A DNA stretch of 64,000 bases from Sciurus carolinensis (GCF_902686445.1 NC_062226.1:9354501-9418500); one strand, 5' to 3'; counted from the stretch's first letter, positions 35,711 through 48,460 are shown. The notes: a model not told the origin generated them from the sequence alone. A program made the numbers and translations.

Positions 35711-37250
35711 GTCTGGTGATTGAAAACAGTCGGTCCCAAGCTTGCCCTCCATTGGCTGTGGCTGGAGTCACTGCTTTTATGTAGCTCAGAGAAGGCTGCA
35801 GACAAATGAAGTCTCCTTTTTGTTTGTTCCTTTTGTTTCTGTCCTTAGGTGCTTGTGACTAAATTCACTAATTTCACTGGCTGTCAAGGCTGTGTTAAGC
35901 AAAATGGGTTTGAACTGCTGTGGTTTTTGAGTACTGGACTGGATGTCAGAAACCTTTGCCATCACGGGAAATTCTGTCACTCTGGATTTACTATCTGTTC
36001 CCCTCAGCTGAATTCCTCAGCAGTGTGATTTAGCACCCTGGCTCCCCATCAACCGGTTTTGGCATTTATTTGAATGCATTACCCCACTGGTTTCCATAAA
36101 CTATTTTACAATTGTTTAAAATAAATGACTGTTTATTTCCACAAAAACCATCTGTATTTCTTTACAGAGCAACAGATAACTGTATGTAAAATTTGGTAAT
36201 GTCACAGTGACTCAAGTTAAGAGAAACAGAGTGGATTAAAAACTCAGACGCTCAGAGACAGAGTTAAAGGCTCTAACAAACAATACCTGGATTTGAAGGA
36301 GGAGAGATGTTTCTTCATTACAAATAATACCAGGCTCCCTCCTCCAAAGAGAAATATCTTCACACTGACTGGACAGTGGCAGAATATAGACTGAGCATAC
36401 CTCATGGTAGCTACATGTCTGCCCCTTCTAGCACGTTCTCTACCTGTGATGGTGGGTAGGAGGCTCCTGTTCAATGACGTCTTCCCTTCTCCAGCTTCTG
36501 AAGTCTAGGTCATTCCTTGCCTTACCTCTTGTTCTGATGTCGATGGGTTCTGCATAGGCTGGTGGATTGTAGCTCAGCTAACTCCAAGAGGAGGCACGTT
36601 GGGACAGGGTGCTGTGGCAAGAAAAGGTGGCTGTGGGTGAGGGAACCAGACTGATCGGGAGGAGGGACTGGCCCCTGATGGCAGGGATCTTCCGTTCTCT
36701 GGCCAGGGTCTAGGTGGGCCACTGGGTCCACGCGGATTCAGTTGAGGCCCTGAAGAGGTCTGGGACAGGGTGGGACCTGGAGTCAGGCAGGGATGGAGCT
36801 CTAAGTCTGCTTTGGACTAGGAGGTAGTCAGGATGCGCCCGGTGTTCCCTAAGTAGCCAACGTTGAGGCTGCCTGAGGAATGTGGAGATGGTGAAGTACG
36901 CTCTCCACCCTTGACTTCACGCGCCTAGTGCAAGAGATCTTCTATGTGGGTTGCTCTAAGGAGTCCCGAGGCAGTGACCTCTAAGCAGTTTGACTCCTAG
37001 GGTAGAGCACATGGACTGGCAAAGTGGATCACAGAGATGCTATGAGCAAAGGCCGGAGGGTTTGGAGTCTGTTTCTGGGTGACTGCATCAGTTGAGGGAG
37101 AGAGATGAGACCAGTGTGGCAGATGTCCAGAGGTACTGACCACTGCTGGACAAATCAGTCTTCTTCAAAAGCAAAAGCAGCAACCTGGGTACATGGACCA
37201 GGTAGCCAAATCTACACACTTGGTGTAAACCGGGGGCCTGGCTTTCTTCT
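35711..37250. other. Repeat-poor intronic stretch
   Basis: 35800-36180 is unique mixed sequence with an AT-rich end (cattacccc ... caattgtttaaaataaatga). 36500-37100 is G-rich. No gene is recognised. Confidence 0.5.
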
Positions 37251-37254
37251 ACTT

Positions 37255-37425
37255 ACACTCTTTATCTGTATTAATTTCTTAGAACAACTCTAAGAGATGC
37301 TGTTATTCCTCTTCTATCAAAGAGAAAGTAAGGCACAGAAAGGGTAGGTGACTTGTCCAGGGCCACACAGCTCATAAGTGGGAATTCAAACCCAAGCAGT
37401 CTGACTTGTCAGTGCTACATCATAC
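37255..37425 (-). repeat. MIR SINE relic, reverse
   Basis: It reads aagtaaggcacagaaagggt, then gtgacttgtccagggccaca, then gctcataagtgggaattcaa, a very clear reverse MIR. Confidence 0.85.
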
Positions 37426-37837
37426 TGTGTCAGAGTTTGCAAGTCATTCCCTAGACACACAAGCAACATTAAGCTTAGGGTAGGGATAAAATCCAGATCT
37501 TTCTCCTGCCCCCAGCTATAAGGATGGACTTCTGACACACCACCTCTTACCTCAAAACCTAAGTGAACTTTGAAATTAATACAGGTGGTACCCATATGTG
37601 TCCACTATCAAAACCTAAATGTTATCAAAATCCATAAGGTGAAAAGCAAAAACTACCTTCTTTGTTACTATTCTTCTTACACCCCTGAGGAGATTGTCAT
37701 TAACAGAGCAGCTGTAGGAACAGTGTGGCTCATACCCTTTCACATTGTATTTGTGGAGTACATGTGTGCTGCACGTATTTAGTTAGGATTTTACTTTATT
37801 AACATGTAGCATGCTTTGTGCAGTCTGTTTATCTTTT

Positions 37838-38112
37838 TTATGGCAAGGGAGAGCACTGGGGATTGAACTCGGGACGTTTACTGCTATATCCCCAGCCCTT
37901 TCTTTTTATTTATTTATTTATTTTGCAGTACTGGGGATCGAACTTAAAGCCTTGTACTTGTGAGGCAAGCACTCTACCAGCTGAGCTATCTCCCCAGCCG
38001 CTCTTTTTATTTTTGAGACAGGGTCTTGCTAAGTTACTGAAGCAGCCTCTAACTTGTGATCCTCCTGCCTCAGCCTCCTGAGTGCTGGGATTACAGACCA
38101 TCGTGCCTGACT
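37838..38112 (-). mobile_element. Composite B1-ID SINE, reverse, split by an ID
   Basis: Reverse ID (actggggattgaactcggga ... atccccagccc) is followed by the nested element, then reverse B1 (gagacagggtcttgctaagt ... gctgggattacagaccatcg). Confidence 0.9.
37905..37999 (-). mobile_element. ID element nested in the SINE, reverse
   Basis: On the - strand it reads ctggggagatagctcagctg ... ttcgatccccagtactgc with a TTTA-type tail. The flanks tctttttattt (left) and ctctttttatttt (right) form the likely TSD. Confidence 0.85.
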
Positions 38113-39024
38113 GAGCTGTTCAGTTTTAAACGCCACCCTGTTGAAGCCAGACTATTTACCAGAGGTTACTGAGCACCAGCAAAGCCTGTTGCTGTGCTGG
38201 GGCCCTGCCAATACAGTTTGGGTTTTTAAAAAGACCTCCAACTCGATCTTCGAGGAGTGCCTTAATAATGGGTGGGGGAATGACAGATAGGCACAAAACC
38301 TCTACTCCATCCTCAGTGCACTAGAGAGGCGAGGTCCCCAGGAAGGTGGGTCGAAAGAGTTCTTAATTCTGATAGGGGCTCAGGCACGGCTGCTGAGAGG
38401 AGGGGCTGGGCCAGAAGGTATGTGCCCGCCTCCCCGGAGCCCATCCCTGCAGCTGGGCGTTCAAGAAGAAATTTGTTCTGAAGAATTATGATTCTCCTGC
38501 ATTTTCTCCTACACAAAGAAGGAAACTCAGCTGCACGCCCTTTCCTTTCCTCCTCTTGGCACTTTCTGATTGATGATTGGAAATGATGGCAATACATAAA
38601 CTATTTTTCTTTTTATTTTATGACCTGGTAATAGCGGTAACATATTTCCAGTAAATGTTTTCTATCGCAATAAAAAAGTTGTAACAAGACTAGAAATGGG
38701 TATAGTTAAACCCTAAAGAAATCACACTTTCAGAACTGTGGATTGAGGCAGTAACTCTGTAAATCATTTAACTTGGAGAAAGAGCTCCCCCTTAAAAAAA
38801 GTCAGGGCAAGCTGCTGGAGTTCGCACTAAGTGCCTGCCGTGAGGGCTGGTGGACTCGGTCTTGACCCCTGAAGACCAGCTACCCGCTCTGTCCTCCATC
38901 TTGTCCTACCCAGCATTGTTATCCCTTTCTGAGCTGATAAATCATCTCAACCTTGTGATTCTTTTTTTTTTTTTTTCCTTAACTCAGAAATCACAGCTGA
39001 TACTGTTTTTTATGGGATGTGGCC

Positions 39025-39245
39025 TAGGAGAATGGCTAAGAGCACTGGCTGTGGAATTGACACCCTGGATTCTTATCCTGGCCTCACCAGGGCCAGCCGG
39101 TGACTGAGTCCAGGGTAGATTTTCCTCCTAGGTAAAATGGGGATTACGCTGGGGCCCACCTCTTGGAGTTCTAAGAGGATTTAGGAGGCTAATGTGTGTC
39201 AAGTGCTTTGTTAGGGCCTGAGAAACCCTAGGTGTTAGTTTTTGT
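39025..39245 (+). repeat. MIR SINE relic
   Basis: It reads ggctaagagcactggctgtg, then tcctcctaggtaaaatgggg, then aagtgctttgttagggcctg, a near full-length forward MIR. Confidence 0.8.
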
Positions 39246-39317
39246 GATAGCGTGGAAATGAAGCAATATTTGACTTGTTTTCAAAAAGGGCAAGTTGATT
39301 GTTCTGTCAAATTTGTA

Positions 39318-39508
39318 CAGCAACACACTAACTGACATTTATTGACTCCCTGTTAGGAGTGAGGAATTGCGTTCTACATAATCTTTGCAATTATTTGATG
39401 AAGGTCTAGATCAACTAACTTGCCCAGTATCGCAGAGTTTATAAAAGAGCCAGATTCTCGCCCATCTTTCTGGTCTGAAACCCACCCTCTAACCACCTCA
39501 CACTTCTA
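39318..39508 (-). repeat. MIR SINE relic, reverse
   Basis: It reads taactgacatttattgactc, then aactaacttgcccagtatcg, then cagagtttataaaagagcca, a reverse MIR. Confidence 0.72.
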
Positions 39509-41345
39509 GCTTTAGATGCTCTCAGCAGGAGAAGCTGGAGACCTGGGTAGTTGCCTCTCACACTAGACACAGCCTCCTTTGACTGCTAAAGACTTGCCTG
39601 GACAACACTGGGAGCCTTGCTCTTGGAACTCCAAGGCAGCCAGAGGCAGCATTTCCTCTCCCTGCTTGCAACCGGCTCTCTGCCCACCGTTGTTTAGGCT
39701 CTGTTACCCTTCAGAGGATGAATGGCTGCTGCTTCTGTGTCTGGTGTTCTTAACGTGCTCTAAAAATTAGGCCTTTCCCAGCCTTTGTCTTTAATTTCTG
39801 ATTCTAGCTGACACCTTCATTAATGGTCTAGTGCAAGCTTTCTGTCGACTTGAAGACCACTGTGTAAAAGTGGTTTTGCTGTCCTATCAATAATGGTCAT
39901 AATTTCCCCAATACTCTCATCAGCAGTGAATTGAGTCTTGCAGCAAAGAAATGGAAACCCCAGTGCAGTGGTTTGAGAGCGATTTGTCTTACAGACGGCG
40001 TCTTCTTTCAGTGAAATCAGGTCAGTGCGGCACTGCTGGGTCAGATGTGAGTCCGAGACAAATTAGTTGGAGGAAATTGATCATTTGAACCTTCAGTTAT
40101 TTTTAGCTACAGTCGCTTTTTCATATCTTCTTTTGCTTTATTTACATTTGTTTTAATAAACTCTAATCACTGGGATCATCGGGCAAATTAAATGCCTTCC
40201 CAGTTTCAGCCAAGCCTGGGGTAGAGGAGAGTGCTCTCTGTCTACCCACAGGAGCAGCCTTCCCCATAGTTTTGGGGTTTGCTTCCATTCTGGTGGTAGT
40301 ATTGTTTAAACTCAGAAACCCACTCCTCCTTGTTCTCTGGCCTCCTGGCTAGGGCTTGTTTATTGCACAGACTGGCCCCTTGACCAGTCTCTTCTTCATT
40401 GCTATTGAAAGTTAATGGGGGCAGAATTGCATTCCCAAACATTTGAACCTGAAGTGGCCAGGGCCGAACTTAGTTGATCTCTGGTGATCGGTTCAATTTA
40501 GTTACGATTTTTTGCCATTAGGCTCAGGCTGAATGATGGTGATTTGGTTGAGGCCAAATGTCTGAAGAAAATTGGCTCTCTGATAAGAGTGCTGTTATCA
40601 GAGGGGGCTACCTTCTCATTTACATTTAGATGAGTATTGATTATTTATTTACTCAGAGAAGTGAGATTCGTTTCCAATCTTATCTTTCTCGTCTCTGCTT
40701 GTCAGCAGAAAGAGAGATAGAGCTCCTGACATCAGGCCAAGATAACAGCACTTTGTAGTAAAGATAAAAGTTGGAATGGGCCTTTTTCTAGTCTTGACTG
40801 AAAGGATAAGTTTTAAAAATTAGAACTGATGGGTCATGCTTTCAAAACCTTTCCTGAAGGTTCTACAGTTTAACTAGGCAAGAGAATTGGTTTATTGGAG
40901 CAGCTTTGGTCTTTCTTTTGTAATAGGAATTGTATTTAATTTGATTATATTCGGCTGTTTCACTGAGAGCAAATTGTGTATTGGCTCAAAAGAGGCTAAA
41001 GTGTGACCTTATTGTCATGTCAGCTTGTTCCTTTTTTATTATTTAAATTCCAAATTATCCAGTCTGAGCCTCCAAGGGGTACAAGCTGCAGTGGTATCAC
41101 TTGCATATCCTTCAGTGCTTGCCTTAAGATCACACAGAAAACCACTGTAGTGTCCCCTAGAGGAGGAGCTGTCGTTGAGCTGAAGCCAAGTACAGACCTG
41201 TTTGAAGAACTCATGTTGGGTCTGAGCTCTGATGGAGACACCTCAGCCCGTTGCTGATGGCTTTGGCTCAGTGAGGAACTCCGGGTTCAACCAAGCAGAC
41301 GAGTCTTGGCACAGTTTGCCTCGGATGGGTCTCCCTGCCACTAGT
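39509..41345. other. Repeat-poor intronic stretch, possible conserved non-coding DNA
   Basis: No mobile element is recognised over 1.8 kb. 39830-40210 and 40480-40990 are unique, AT-balanced and contain homeodomain-type words (taatcactgggatca, caaattaaatgcc). Open frames lack domains. Confidence 0.5.
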
Positions 41346-41349
41346 CTTC

Positions 41350-41855
41350 TCTAACCCATTGTCAACAGTGCCATTAGATGAGTCTTATCAGAACATAAAG
41401 CTGATCATGTCATATCCCTGCTGTTAGCATCTGTTACTTTTAAAAGAAAATCCAAATCTTGACCAGTAGCCTGGGCCAAGCTTCCCAGCCCCTTCTTCCC
41501 TTTGCATCCTCAGGCAGCTTGGGCCGCCTCCATATCGTTTCCTGTGGTCTGCATGGGGTCCTCAGTTTCTCTGGGGGAGTGCCCTACCTCCCACTTCCTA
41601 CCCTGGCTCTTGGAGGAGGCTCTGAGTTCTGGTTCACATGTTTCCACTGTAGGAAAGAGTAGGGTCACCTGGGCTGTCTCCTCTTCTGTGCTCCCAAGCA
41701 CCCTGTCTCTACCCTAGTGAGAGTGCTGATTGGGTTCTTCAAGAATTTATCTGCTCAGGTGTGTCTTGCTTCCTCCCCAGCCTCTTTGAGGGCACGGATC
41801 ATTGATTATTCATCTCTGGGGCTGGCATATTATTGATGCTCACACAGTGTTAGGT
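41350..41855 (+). repeat. L2 relic
   Basis: It reads agctgatcatgtcatatccc, then aagaaaatccaaatcttgac, then ctttgagggcacggatcatt, in the order of the L2 3' part. Confidence 0.65.
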
Positions 41856-42211
41856 GTGTGTATGGATGGTGCTGTAACAGCACATATCCTTTGATATCTG
41901 TGCTGTCGTGGTTTGTTCTGTGGGTTTTGACGTTTGCTCATCAGTTTTGGACCATGTTTGTGGGGCCCGAGAGACTAGGAACCTGTAGGAATCCTGGCTG
42001 CTGAACAAATCTCTAATCTGAAATACTGCCTGTAGCTTGAAAGCAAACTTGCTTAAATCCACAGCCCACCCCACACCTCTGCTTGGACACACATGAGAGG
42101 GCACGGACATCACTTTGGTGCCAGCGGTCCCTGCTGTGGTGTGCCACCCTTGCTGTGTGAACCTGTTGTGACTCACAGGCTAGGGATCTGCCTAAACCTC
42201 GTCACAGTGGT

Positions 42212-42285
42212 TTCTGGTTCAGCATTAATAATAGCGCCTGCATTGTCTAAGCCCTGGACTCCAAGAGGGCTCTTAGATATTCTCT
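42212..42285 (-). repeat. MIR relic, reverse, left part
   Basis: It reads ttaataatagcgcctgcatt and gtctaagccctggactccaa before a SINE insertion. The MIR resumes at about 42410. Confidence 0.6.
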
Positions 42286-42287
42286 CC

Positions 42288-42409
42288 CTTTCTCTTTTAT
42301 TCTGAGACAAGGTCTGGCTAAGTTGCTGAAGCTGGCTGGCCTTGAGGCCGGCGATCCTTTTGCCTGAGCCTCCTGTGGCTGGGATTACAGGTGTGCACCA
42401 CCTTGTCCC
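42288..42409 (-). mobile_element. B1-type SINE monomer, reverse, nested in MIR
   Basis: It reads ctgagacaaggtctggctaa ... gggattacaggtgtgcacca. Only the B1 part is present. The ID module found in the other composites is missing. Confidence 0.85.
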
Positions 42410-42530
42410 CTCTCACTTAATCCTCACAGTGACCTTCTGAGGGAAGTTCTTTTATCCCCATTTTATAGATAAAATTAAATAACTTCCCTAGAATGCATAG
42501 CTGGCGCTGACACTCACTCTAAATGTGCAG
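42410..42530 (-). repeat. MIR relic, reverse, right part
   Basis: It reads ctctcacttaatcctcacag, then tatccccattttatagataa, then aacttccctagaatgcatag. Confidence 0.8.
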
Positions 42531-42797
42531 ATACCAGGGGTTTCCTGCTCAGACCCAGCCTTCACTTTTATTTGCTCAGACGTGTCGCTTTTTCTGACCA
42601 TAGTCTCTTCTGGATTCTACCAGCTCTTTAAGTTGCTGAGTGGAAAAAAGTGGACGGGAGGCATAAACTGGGTGTGTTCAGCCTTGACTTTAGCCTTCCC
42701 TCTCACAGGTAGTTCTCAAACTTGTTCTAGTGCTCAGCCATCGTAGTGATAGGTTGCTTTATTCACATCCAACTCCATTCAAAAAGTATCTGGAGGG

Positions 42798-42918
42798 TGG
42801 GGGCTGTGGCCCAGTGGTAGAGCACTTGCCTAGCGTGTGCAACACGCTGGGTTCAATTCTCAGCACCACATATAAATAAATGAATAAAGGTCCATCAACA
42901 ACTAATTAAAAAAATTTT
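42798..42918 (+). mobile_element. ID element with squirrel-type 3' extension
   Basis: The ID body (gggggctgtggcccagtggt ... ttcaattctcagcaccacat) continues into aataaaggtccatcaacaac, an extension shared with the elements at 20681 and 54375-54645. Confidence 0.92.
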
Positions 42919-44010
42919 TAAAGTATTTGGAATACGTACAGGAGGATAAACAACACTCTCACCAGTGAAGAAACCACATGCAGGAAAGAAAAGCAAAGGT
43001 CAATACAGAGGAGGCCCCAGTGCAGAGACATGTGCCTAGGTCACTGCAATCGGGGCACACGCTTAGTGCTGAGCTTCCTGGTGGGCAAAGAGAAAGCGAC
43101 GTGATACCAGTTAGTGACAAGATTATTTTGAACTGTCTCAAGATAGAAATCAAGCCAGTTGTTCTGGGGAAGCTCCGCTTTCCCCCAAGGACTGGGGGAA
43201 GTTTCCTCCCCAAGTCTTTAGGAAGGAGACAGCGGGGTAGGAACTGCAGCCTGGCCTCCCTCTTGAGACTTCAACAGGCACTTGCTTTCCATCGGGTTTC
43301 AATGCTCAGCAAGGTCTCAGCTGTTAAGGAATTAAGTGCCAAAACATTTTATGTTTCAGTCAGGGGTTAAAGGGATCAAGGAGGTGACACTAGGCATGTA
43401 TTCACCACCCAACAGATTCTACAGATCTTCTTTGAAAAAATCTTTTGTGTTTGCCTCAGGTTTACAAAATCCCATAAAAATCCTGTCTGGGTATTATAAC
43501 TTGGAACCCTCCCAAAGTGCCCAGAGCAGTATTTTGTTCCCAGACCATTTGGTGACATGGTATTACTGCGATAAATACATCATTGGAATGCCCAAGCAGT
43601 TTTTTCATGCTGCAGAGTAACTGCTTCCCAGAATCTTCCCTTTGTGTTCCCCTCTGCTGTGAGGTAGGGGGCATGTGGCTTCATGTGCAGCTGTGACATT
43701 TTAAAACCTTTTTCCAAAGGGTGGATGTTGCCTTGAGAACTACGTCCTGTTCAGTGTGAAAGAGCCTTTTATATTTCATATAGTCATTTCTTTGGCAAAA
43801 GTATATTCATAGTAACTGACCTCACAGTGTGTTTTTTAAACAACTTTAGGCTGCTTTTGTTTTCTTTCCTTCCATGTCAGCTGCCTGCAACTTAAACAAG
43901 CAGCCGATGGAGACCTAGTTTGATATATGGTTGGGTCTGGGTTATCATGATCTGGATTTTATTCAACAGACATCTATTGAGAATTTGATGTGAGTGAGGC
44001 TCTGTGGTTC
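42919..44010. other. Intronic stretch without a recognised repeat
   Basis: It is unique sequence of mixed composition. The longest + frame (42978-43370) has no recognisable domain and no exon context. Confidence 0.5.
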
Positions 44011-44014
44011 ATAA

Positions 44015-44235
44015 CGTGTGTAGAGAATGCAGACCCAGGCGTCCCTGGCTAGGATCCTGGTTCCACTACTTCCTGAAGGACGTCAGGCAAGTTGCTTAGC
44101 TTCTGTACGTCATAGTGTCATGTCTTCCTCTGTAACATGGAATTTTTACTCTCCACGTCTTATGGTGACTGAAGAATGAAGGAGATGATCTGTAGAAGAC
44201 ATAGCCCAGCCCCTGGTGATAGGAGGCCCCATGTT
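44015..44235 (+). repeat. MIR SINE relic
   Basis: It reads gatcctggttccactacttc, then aggcaagttgcttagcttct, then gcccagcccctggtgatagg, a forward MIR. Confidence 0.75.
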
Positions 44236-44334
44236 GGTGAGGGGTGATCAGGGATGTGTCTCATATCCCTGTGTCATTAGAGCGCCATGAGGATGGCGAC
44301 TGACGCTGGTCAGTGTGTCAGAGCTGAGCTGACT

Positions 44335-44520
44335 GCTTCACAACGCCAGCTCACTGACTCCTCAGACAGACAGCCGCTGAGGTAGGTGTTATCATCACCC
44401 CGTCTTACAGATGAAGAAACAGACTGAGGCCACGTGAATTGCCCCAGAGTCACACAGCGAATCGCTCAGCCAGGACTCAGAATGAGGCCGTCAGGCCCAC
44501 CCCGGGCTTCTTACCTCTCA
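44335..44520 (-). repeat. MIR SINE relic, reverse
   Basis: It reads gaggtaggtgttatcatcac, then cttacagatgaagaaacaga, then agagtcacacagcgaatcgc, a strong reverse MIR. Confidence 0.85.
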
Positions 44521-45164
44521 TGTATGCCCACTGTCCTCTCCTTACACTGTCTGGCCTGACATTTGGCCCTTTTCTGGGGAAAACATATGAAATAGTCTTT
44601 CTCTGGGAGGTCTTTTAACTGTTATTTGGGTAAGAATTAAAGAGAGAAATATGGATTTGTAAGAGGCAGTTTTCCATTTGGGTTTAGATCTCAAGTCACA
44701 TCTTCAGCTTACCCACCCTATCTTCCCCCAAATCAGTGTCCATCAGCCCCTCCCATGTTCAGAAGTAGATTTTCAACTTATTCTTTGGGAGAGCAAGGAA
44801 TACCCAGAGCAGAAGGCAACACTCAGAATTACTGACAAAACTAGGCATAGATAGGAGTCTTTTTAAGGAAAAATGGGAAAGTCTTCCCAGACAGAAAGAT
44901 AAGGTGATCATGTCTTCTTAAGGGGGCTTTGTGCTACCACGGACCCAGAATACAGCCATAGCCTGAGACATTTGATATGTGTGGATTTCATTAACATAAA
45001 TTAGATCATTTTCACTTGGAATTCATAGAAACCATAAGTTAAGTGATTCAGAATCCAGATGAATCCACAAATCCACAAAAATCCATATTTATCGTATAAA
45101 CTATGGCCTTTGTATAATTGGCCAATAATTTATAGTTTGTAAGAGGAAGAAAGGTTCAAAGCAC

Positions 45165-45365
45165 GTAAGTTTTAGAACCTTGGGCTTTATTTCCTCTTCC
45201 TACTCCCTATCTCTGTGATCTTGTGCAGGTCACTTCAAGATCTCAGTCTGGGAAATGGGGATGATGACTTCATCTCCCAGAGTTGCCGTGAGGATTCAGT
45301 GAGGTAACACACACAGCGTGCTTAGCACACAATGACCACGTGGTAGAGATAAACGTCATCATCCT
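45165..45365 (+). repeat. MIR SINE relic
   Basis: It reads ttgtgcaggtcacttcaaga, then gtctgggaaatggggatgat, then gtgaggattcagtgaggtaa, a forward MIR. Confidence 0.82.
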
Positions 45366-46180
45366 ACTAGGATTCAAGGAGAAAGTCCTCAAAGCCACTT
45401 TCAGGAAGGAAACTGATTTTAATAGAATATCTCAAAATCTTAAGAAACAAGACAGTAAATGTCAAAATGGTGGCATTTACAACTCTGAGAGCAGGGCAGG
45501 GAGTTGTGTTTAAGGATAAGGGAACTTTCCTTGTATTCGCTGACTCCCCTGGCTTCCCTGATCCACGTTTCCCAGGCATCTGTAGAGACTAGAAGGAAAA
45601 AAGAAAATGTGCAAAGGAAACCAGCCTGATATCCCCCTGATGCCCAGGCCTTGACTCCATGTGATCCGAACAGGGGGCTATGTGTACAGCCCAGCTGTCA
45701 GGTAGGCTGACAGCTGGAGAAGCCCAGTGCCCCCAGGCACTGCTCTCAGAGTGCCCATGCCAGGGCACAGGCTGACTTAAGATGAATGTCAGTCTGCAAA
45801 AACAGATCCTATCTGGTTCTGATTAAGTTATTACATGTGAAAGACCCCTTGGAGATGCCACTATGTGTGATAATCATTGTATTATCAGAAAAGTGATAGT
45901 AAGACATTTGAGAACTTTTAAAGTATAATATTTGTTACATTATCCTAGGTAATAATAAGTACTTATTTATTATTAGGAAATTTGAAAAACACAGAAAAGC
46001 ACAAAGGAAAAACAAAAGCACCCATGATCCCATGGTCTAATATAACTACTATTCACATTTTAGAAATAACCTTCTAGTGTTTTTGGCCCCTGTGCTTTAC
46101 AATTATAATCACCCTCCAGATTTTGTGCTCTAATTTGCTATTTTCAGAAAATAGCACATGATAAACATGTTATATAACAT
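45366..46180. other. Intronic stretch without a recognised repeat
   Basis: No gene is seen. It becomes AT-rich toward the right end. Nothing further can be assigned. Confidence 0.45.
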
Positions 46181-46186
46181 TAAAAT

Positions 46187-46396
46187 GTTTTTTCTAGTAC
46201 CAGGAATTGAAACCAGGGTGCTTAACCACTGAGCTACATCCCAGCCCCCTCCCCCCCCTTTTTTTTTTTTGAGACAGAGTCTCACAAAGTTGCTTAGGGC
46301 CTTGCTAAATTGCTGAGGCTGGCTTTGAGCTTGAAATCCTCCTGCCTCAGCCTCCTGAGCCACTGGGATTGCAGGCATGCACCATTGTGCCAGGTT
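46187..46396 (-). mobile_element. Composite B1-ID SINE, reverse
   Basis: Reverse ID (ggaattgaaaccagggtgct ... gagctacatcccagccccct), C- and T-runs, then reverse B1 (gagacagagtctcacaaagt ... gggattgcaggcatgcacca). Confidence 0.9.
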
Positions 46397-46545
46397 AACA
46401 TTAAATATTTTTGTAGGATCACTTTAGATATGTTCATGATATTTCACAATATTTTACTTGATCAGTCTCCCTGTTAGAACTAGGTTCTTACCAAGTTTGA
46501 CTATCTTTTTTTTTTTTTTTTTTAAACAAATGAATCATGAATTGC

Positions 46546-46835
46546 AGCTGTCCCTCTACATCTGTGGGGTATTGTTTTCAGCATCCCTGTTACTACCAAA
46601 ATCTAGGTGCTCAAGTTCTTCATGTAAAATTTGCATAAAACCTACGCACATCCTCCCATATACTTCCAGTCATCTCTAGATTATTTACAGTACCCCCTAA
46701 AATGTAAGTGCTATATAAATAGTTGTTGAAAAGTATTGTTTGGGGAATACTACCAGTCTGTATATATTCAGTAAAAGATAATTTTTTCCCCCAATATTTT
46801 TCACCTCAGCTGGTTGAATCTGTGGCTGGGTACAG
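46546..46835. mobile_element. Tigger/MER2-type DNA transposon relic (TcMar)
   Basis: It starts cagctgtccctctacatctg and has ttaccaccaaaatc-type text and acctacgcacatcctcccat, then tctctagattatttacagta. It ends with ggttgaatctgtggctg. This is the familiar Tigger-family non-autonomous consensus. The subfamily name is from memory. Confidence 0.75.
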
Positions 46836-47715
46836 CAGAATGTTACCAGACTTCACTGTGAAGTTATAGGCGTGGTGTCAGTGCCCCATACACATTGTGT
46901 TGTTAGAAGGTATTAGAGCTGGAGACACTCAGGGAGACCAGGAGAATACCTTAGAAAGCAGCTCTCCAGGTTCAGGGTGACTCCTCCTCCTCTTCTAATG
47001 GACCAAAGAGGTCCACAGATAAGTTTCCTTAAATTCACCTGTGCTTGATGTTTCTGTGAGTCCTTCCTGCAATGAATGTGCCAGCAACCGGTAATCAGCA
47101 GCAAACATGCCTGTCAGCTGAAAGATGTTGGCCCCGGTGGGTGACAAGTAGCAGGGACTGTAACAGTCACCTACATTCTCATACTTTTATTTACATATTT
47201 TTGAAATTTGAATTTTGCTGTGTGTGTTGTTGAAACACAGTACCTTTATCTAAATACAGTGCATTCGAGTTTGAAAATATTGTGTAGACTTCTGAATATG
47301 TATTTGCTTAAATAGTATAAAAAGGACTGATTGTAGATAAGAACTTTGTAAGAACTCCAGAAGAAGTGCCAATGAAATACCATTTAAAGAAAAGATCAAA
47401 TAAACGTGGAAATCAAATGAACCTCTACAGTGCTACCGATGAACATAGAACATGGGGAGAACTACTGAAAATGAGGGAAGTGCCCAAGACTGATGACGGG
47501 AGGTCCTGGGTGTGAATCAGCAAACTGACAACAGCTGAAGAACATGTCTGACAACACCTTATCCACCTGGGAGCCCCACACGGCCTCTGCTGCTTTCCTC
47601 AGATCTCTCTACCTTCTTCTCTCTGACCAAACACACCTTTCAGAGTCAAAATAATAAGACAGATTCTCGTGCCTCTCTTGTCTTTGGGTTTTTTTATTTT
47701 GTTTTGTATTTTGTT
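46836..47715. other. Intronic stretch without a recognised repeat
   Basis: No gene is seen and there is no confident repeat. Confidence 0.45.
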
Positions 47716-47721
47716 TTTTGT

Positions 47722-47903
47722 TTTTTTGGTTCCAGAGATTGAACTCAGGGACACTCAACCATTGAGTCACATCCCCAGCCCTATTTATTTTATTTTGAGA
47801 CAGGGTCTCACTAAGTTGCTGAGGCTGGCCTCAAACTTAAGGTCCTCCTGCCTCGGCCTCCCTTGTCACTGGAATTACAGGCATGTGCCACCACGCCTGG
47901 TGA
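47722..47903 (-). mobile_element. Composite B1-ID SINE, reverse
   Basis: T-rich start, reverse ID (gagattgaactcagggacac ... cacatccccagccc), then reverse B1 (gagacagggtctcactaagt ... ggaattacaggcatgtgcca). Confidence 0.92.
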
Positions 47904-48211
47904 GCCTCTCATCTTTTCAATAATCATTAACAAATCACGAGCAGTCTTTTGTTTCTGATCATTGGCCCCATTAGTTTTTATCTGAGAAGAGCAACATTTT
48001 CATTTGAATTAACAAAGAAACACATGAATAAATGCGTAAAATGCCCCAAGGCGGTTATTACAATCTGCCCGAACCCATTGTGTAGTGAAAGATAGCTAGA
48101 ATCCAGTTATTGAACTTACTAGTGTCTCTGTGTTTTCATAAATATTTTGACAAAAATGTGAACCAGCAGCCACCATCTTTCCATCCCCATAAGCTGGAAA
48201 CCTGAGATTCC

Positions 48212-48291
48212 TTTTTTATGGTTCTGGGGATTGAACCCAGGGCCTCAAGCATATAAAGTAAACATTTTACCACTTGAGATACACCCCAGCA
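48212..48291 (-). mobile_element. ID element, reverse
   Basis: It reads ttctggggattgaacccagg ... gagatacaccccagc. Confidence 0.8.
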
Positions 48292-48334
48292 GGAGCTTCA
48301 ACTTTTTAACTTTCATATTTTTAAAATTTTATTT

Positions 48335-48460
48335 TGGGCTGGAGTTGTAGCTCAATGTTAGAGCGCTTGCCTAGCACGTGTGAGGCACTGGGTTCCATCC
48401 TCAGCACCACATAAAAATAAACAAACAAAGGTACTGGGTTCACCTACAAACTAAAAAAAT
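48335..48460 (+). mobile_element. ID element with 3' extension
   Basis: It reads gggctggagttgtagctcaa ... ccatcctcagcaccacataa and continues into aaataaacaaacaaaggtac and cacctacaaactaaaaa, a variant of the shared extension. Confidence 0.88.

Noticed and set aside
42978..43370. 130-aa open frame on the + strand as an extra SIN1 exon
   Set aside because: The translation does not resemble any SIN1 segment, and exons B and C already join in phase without it.
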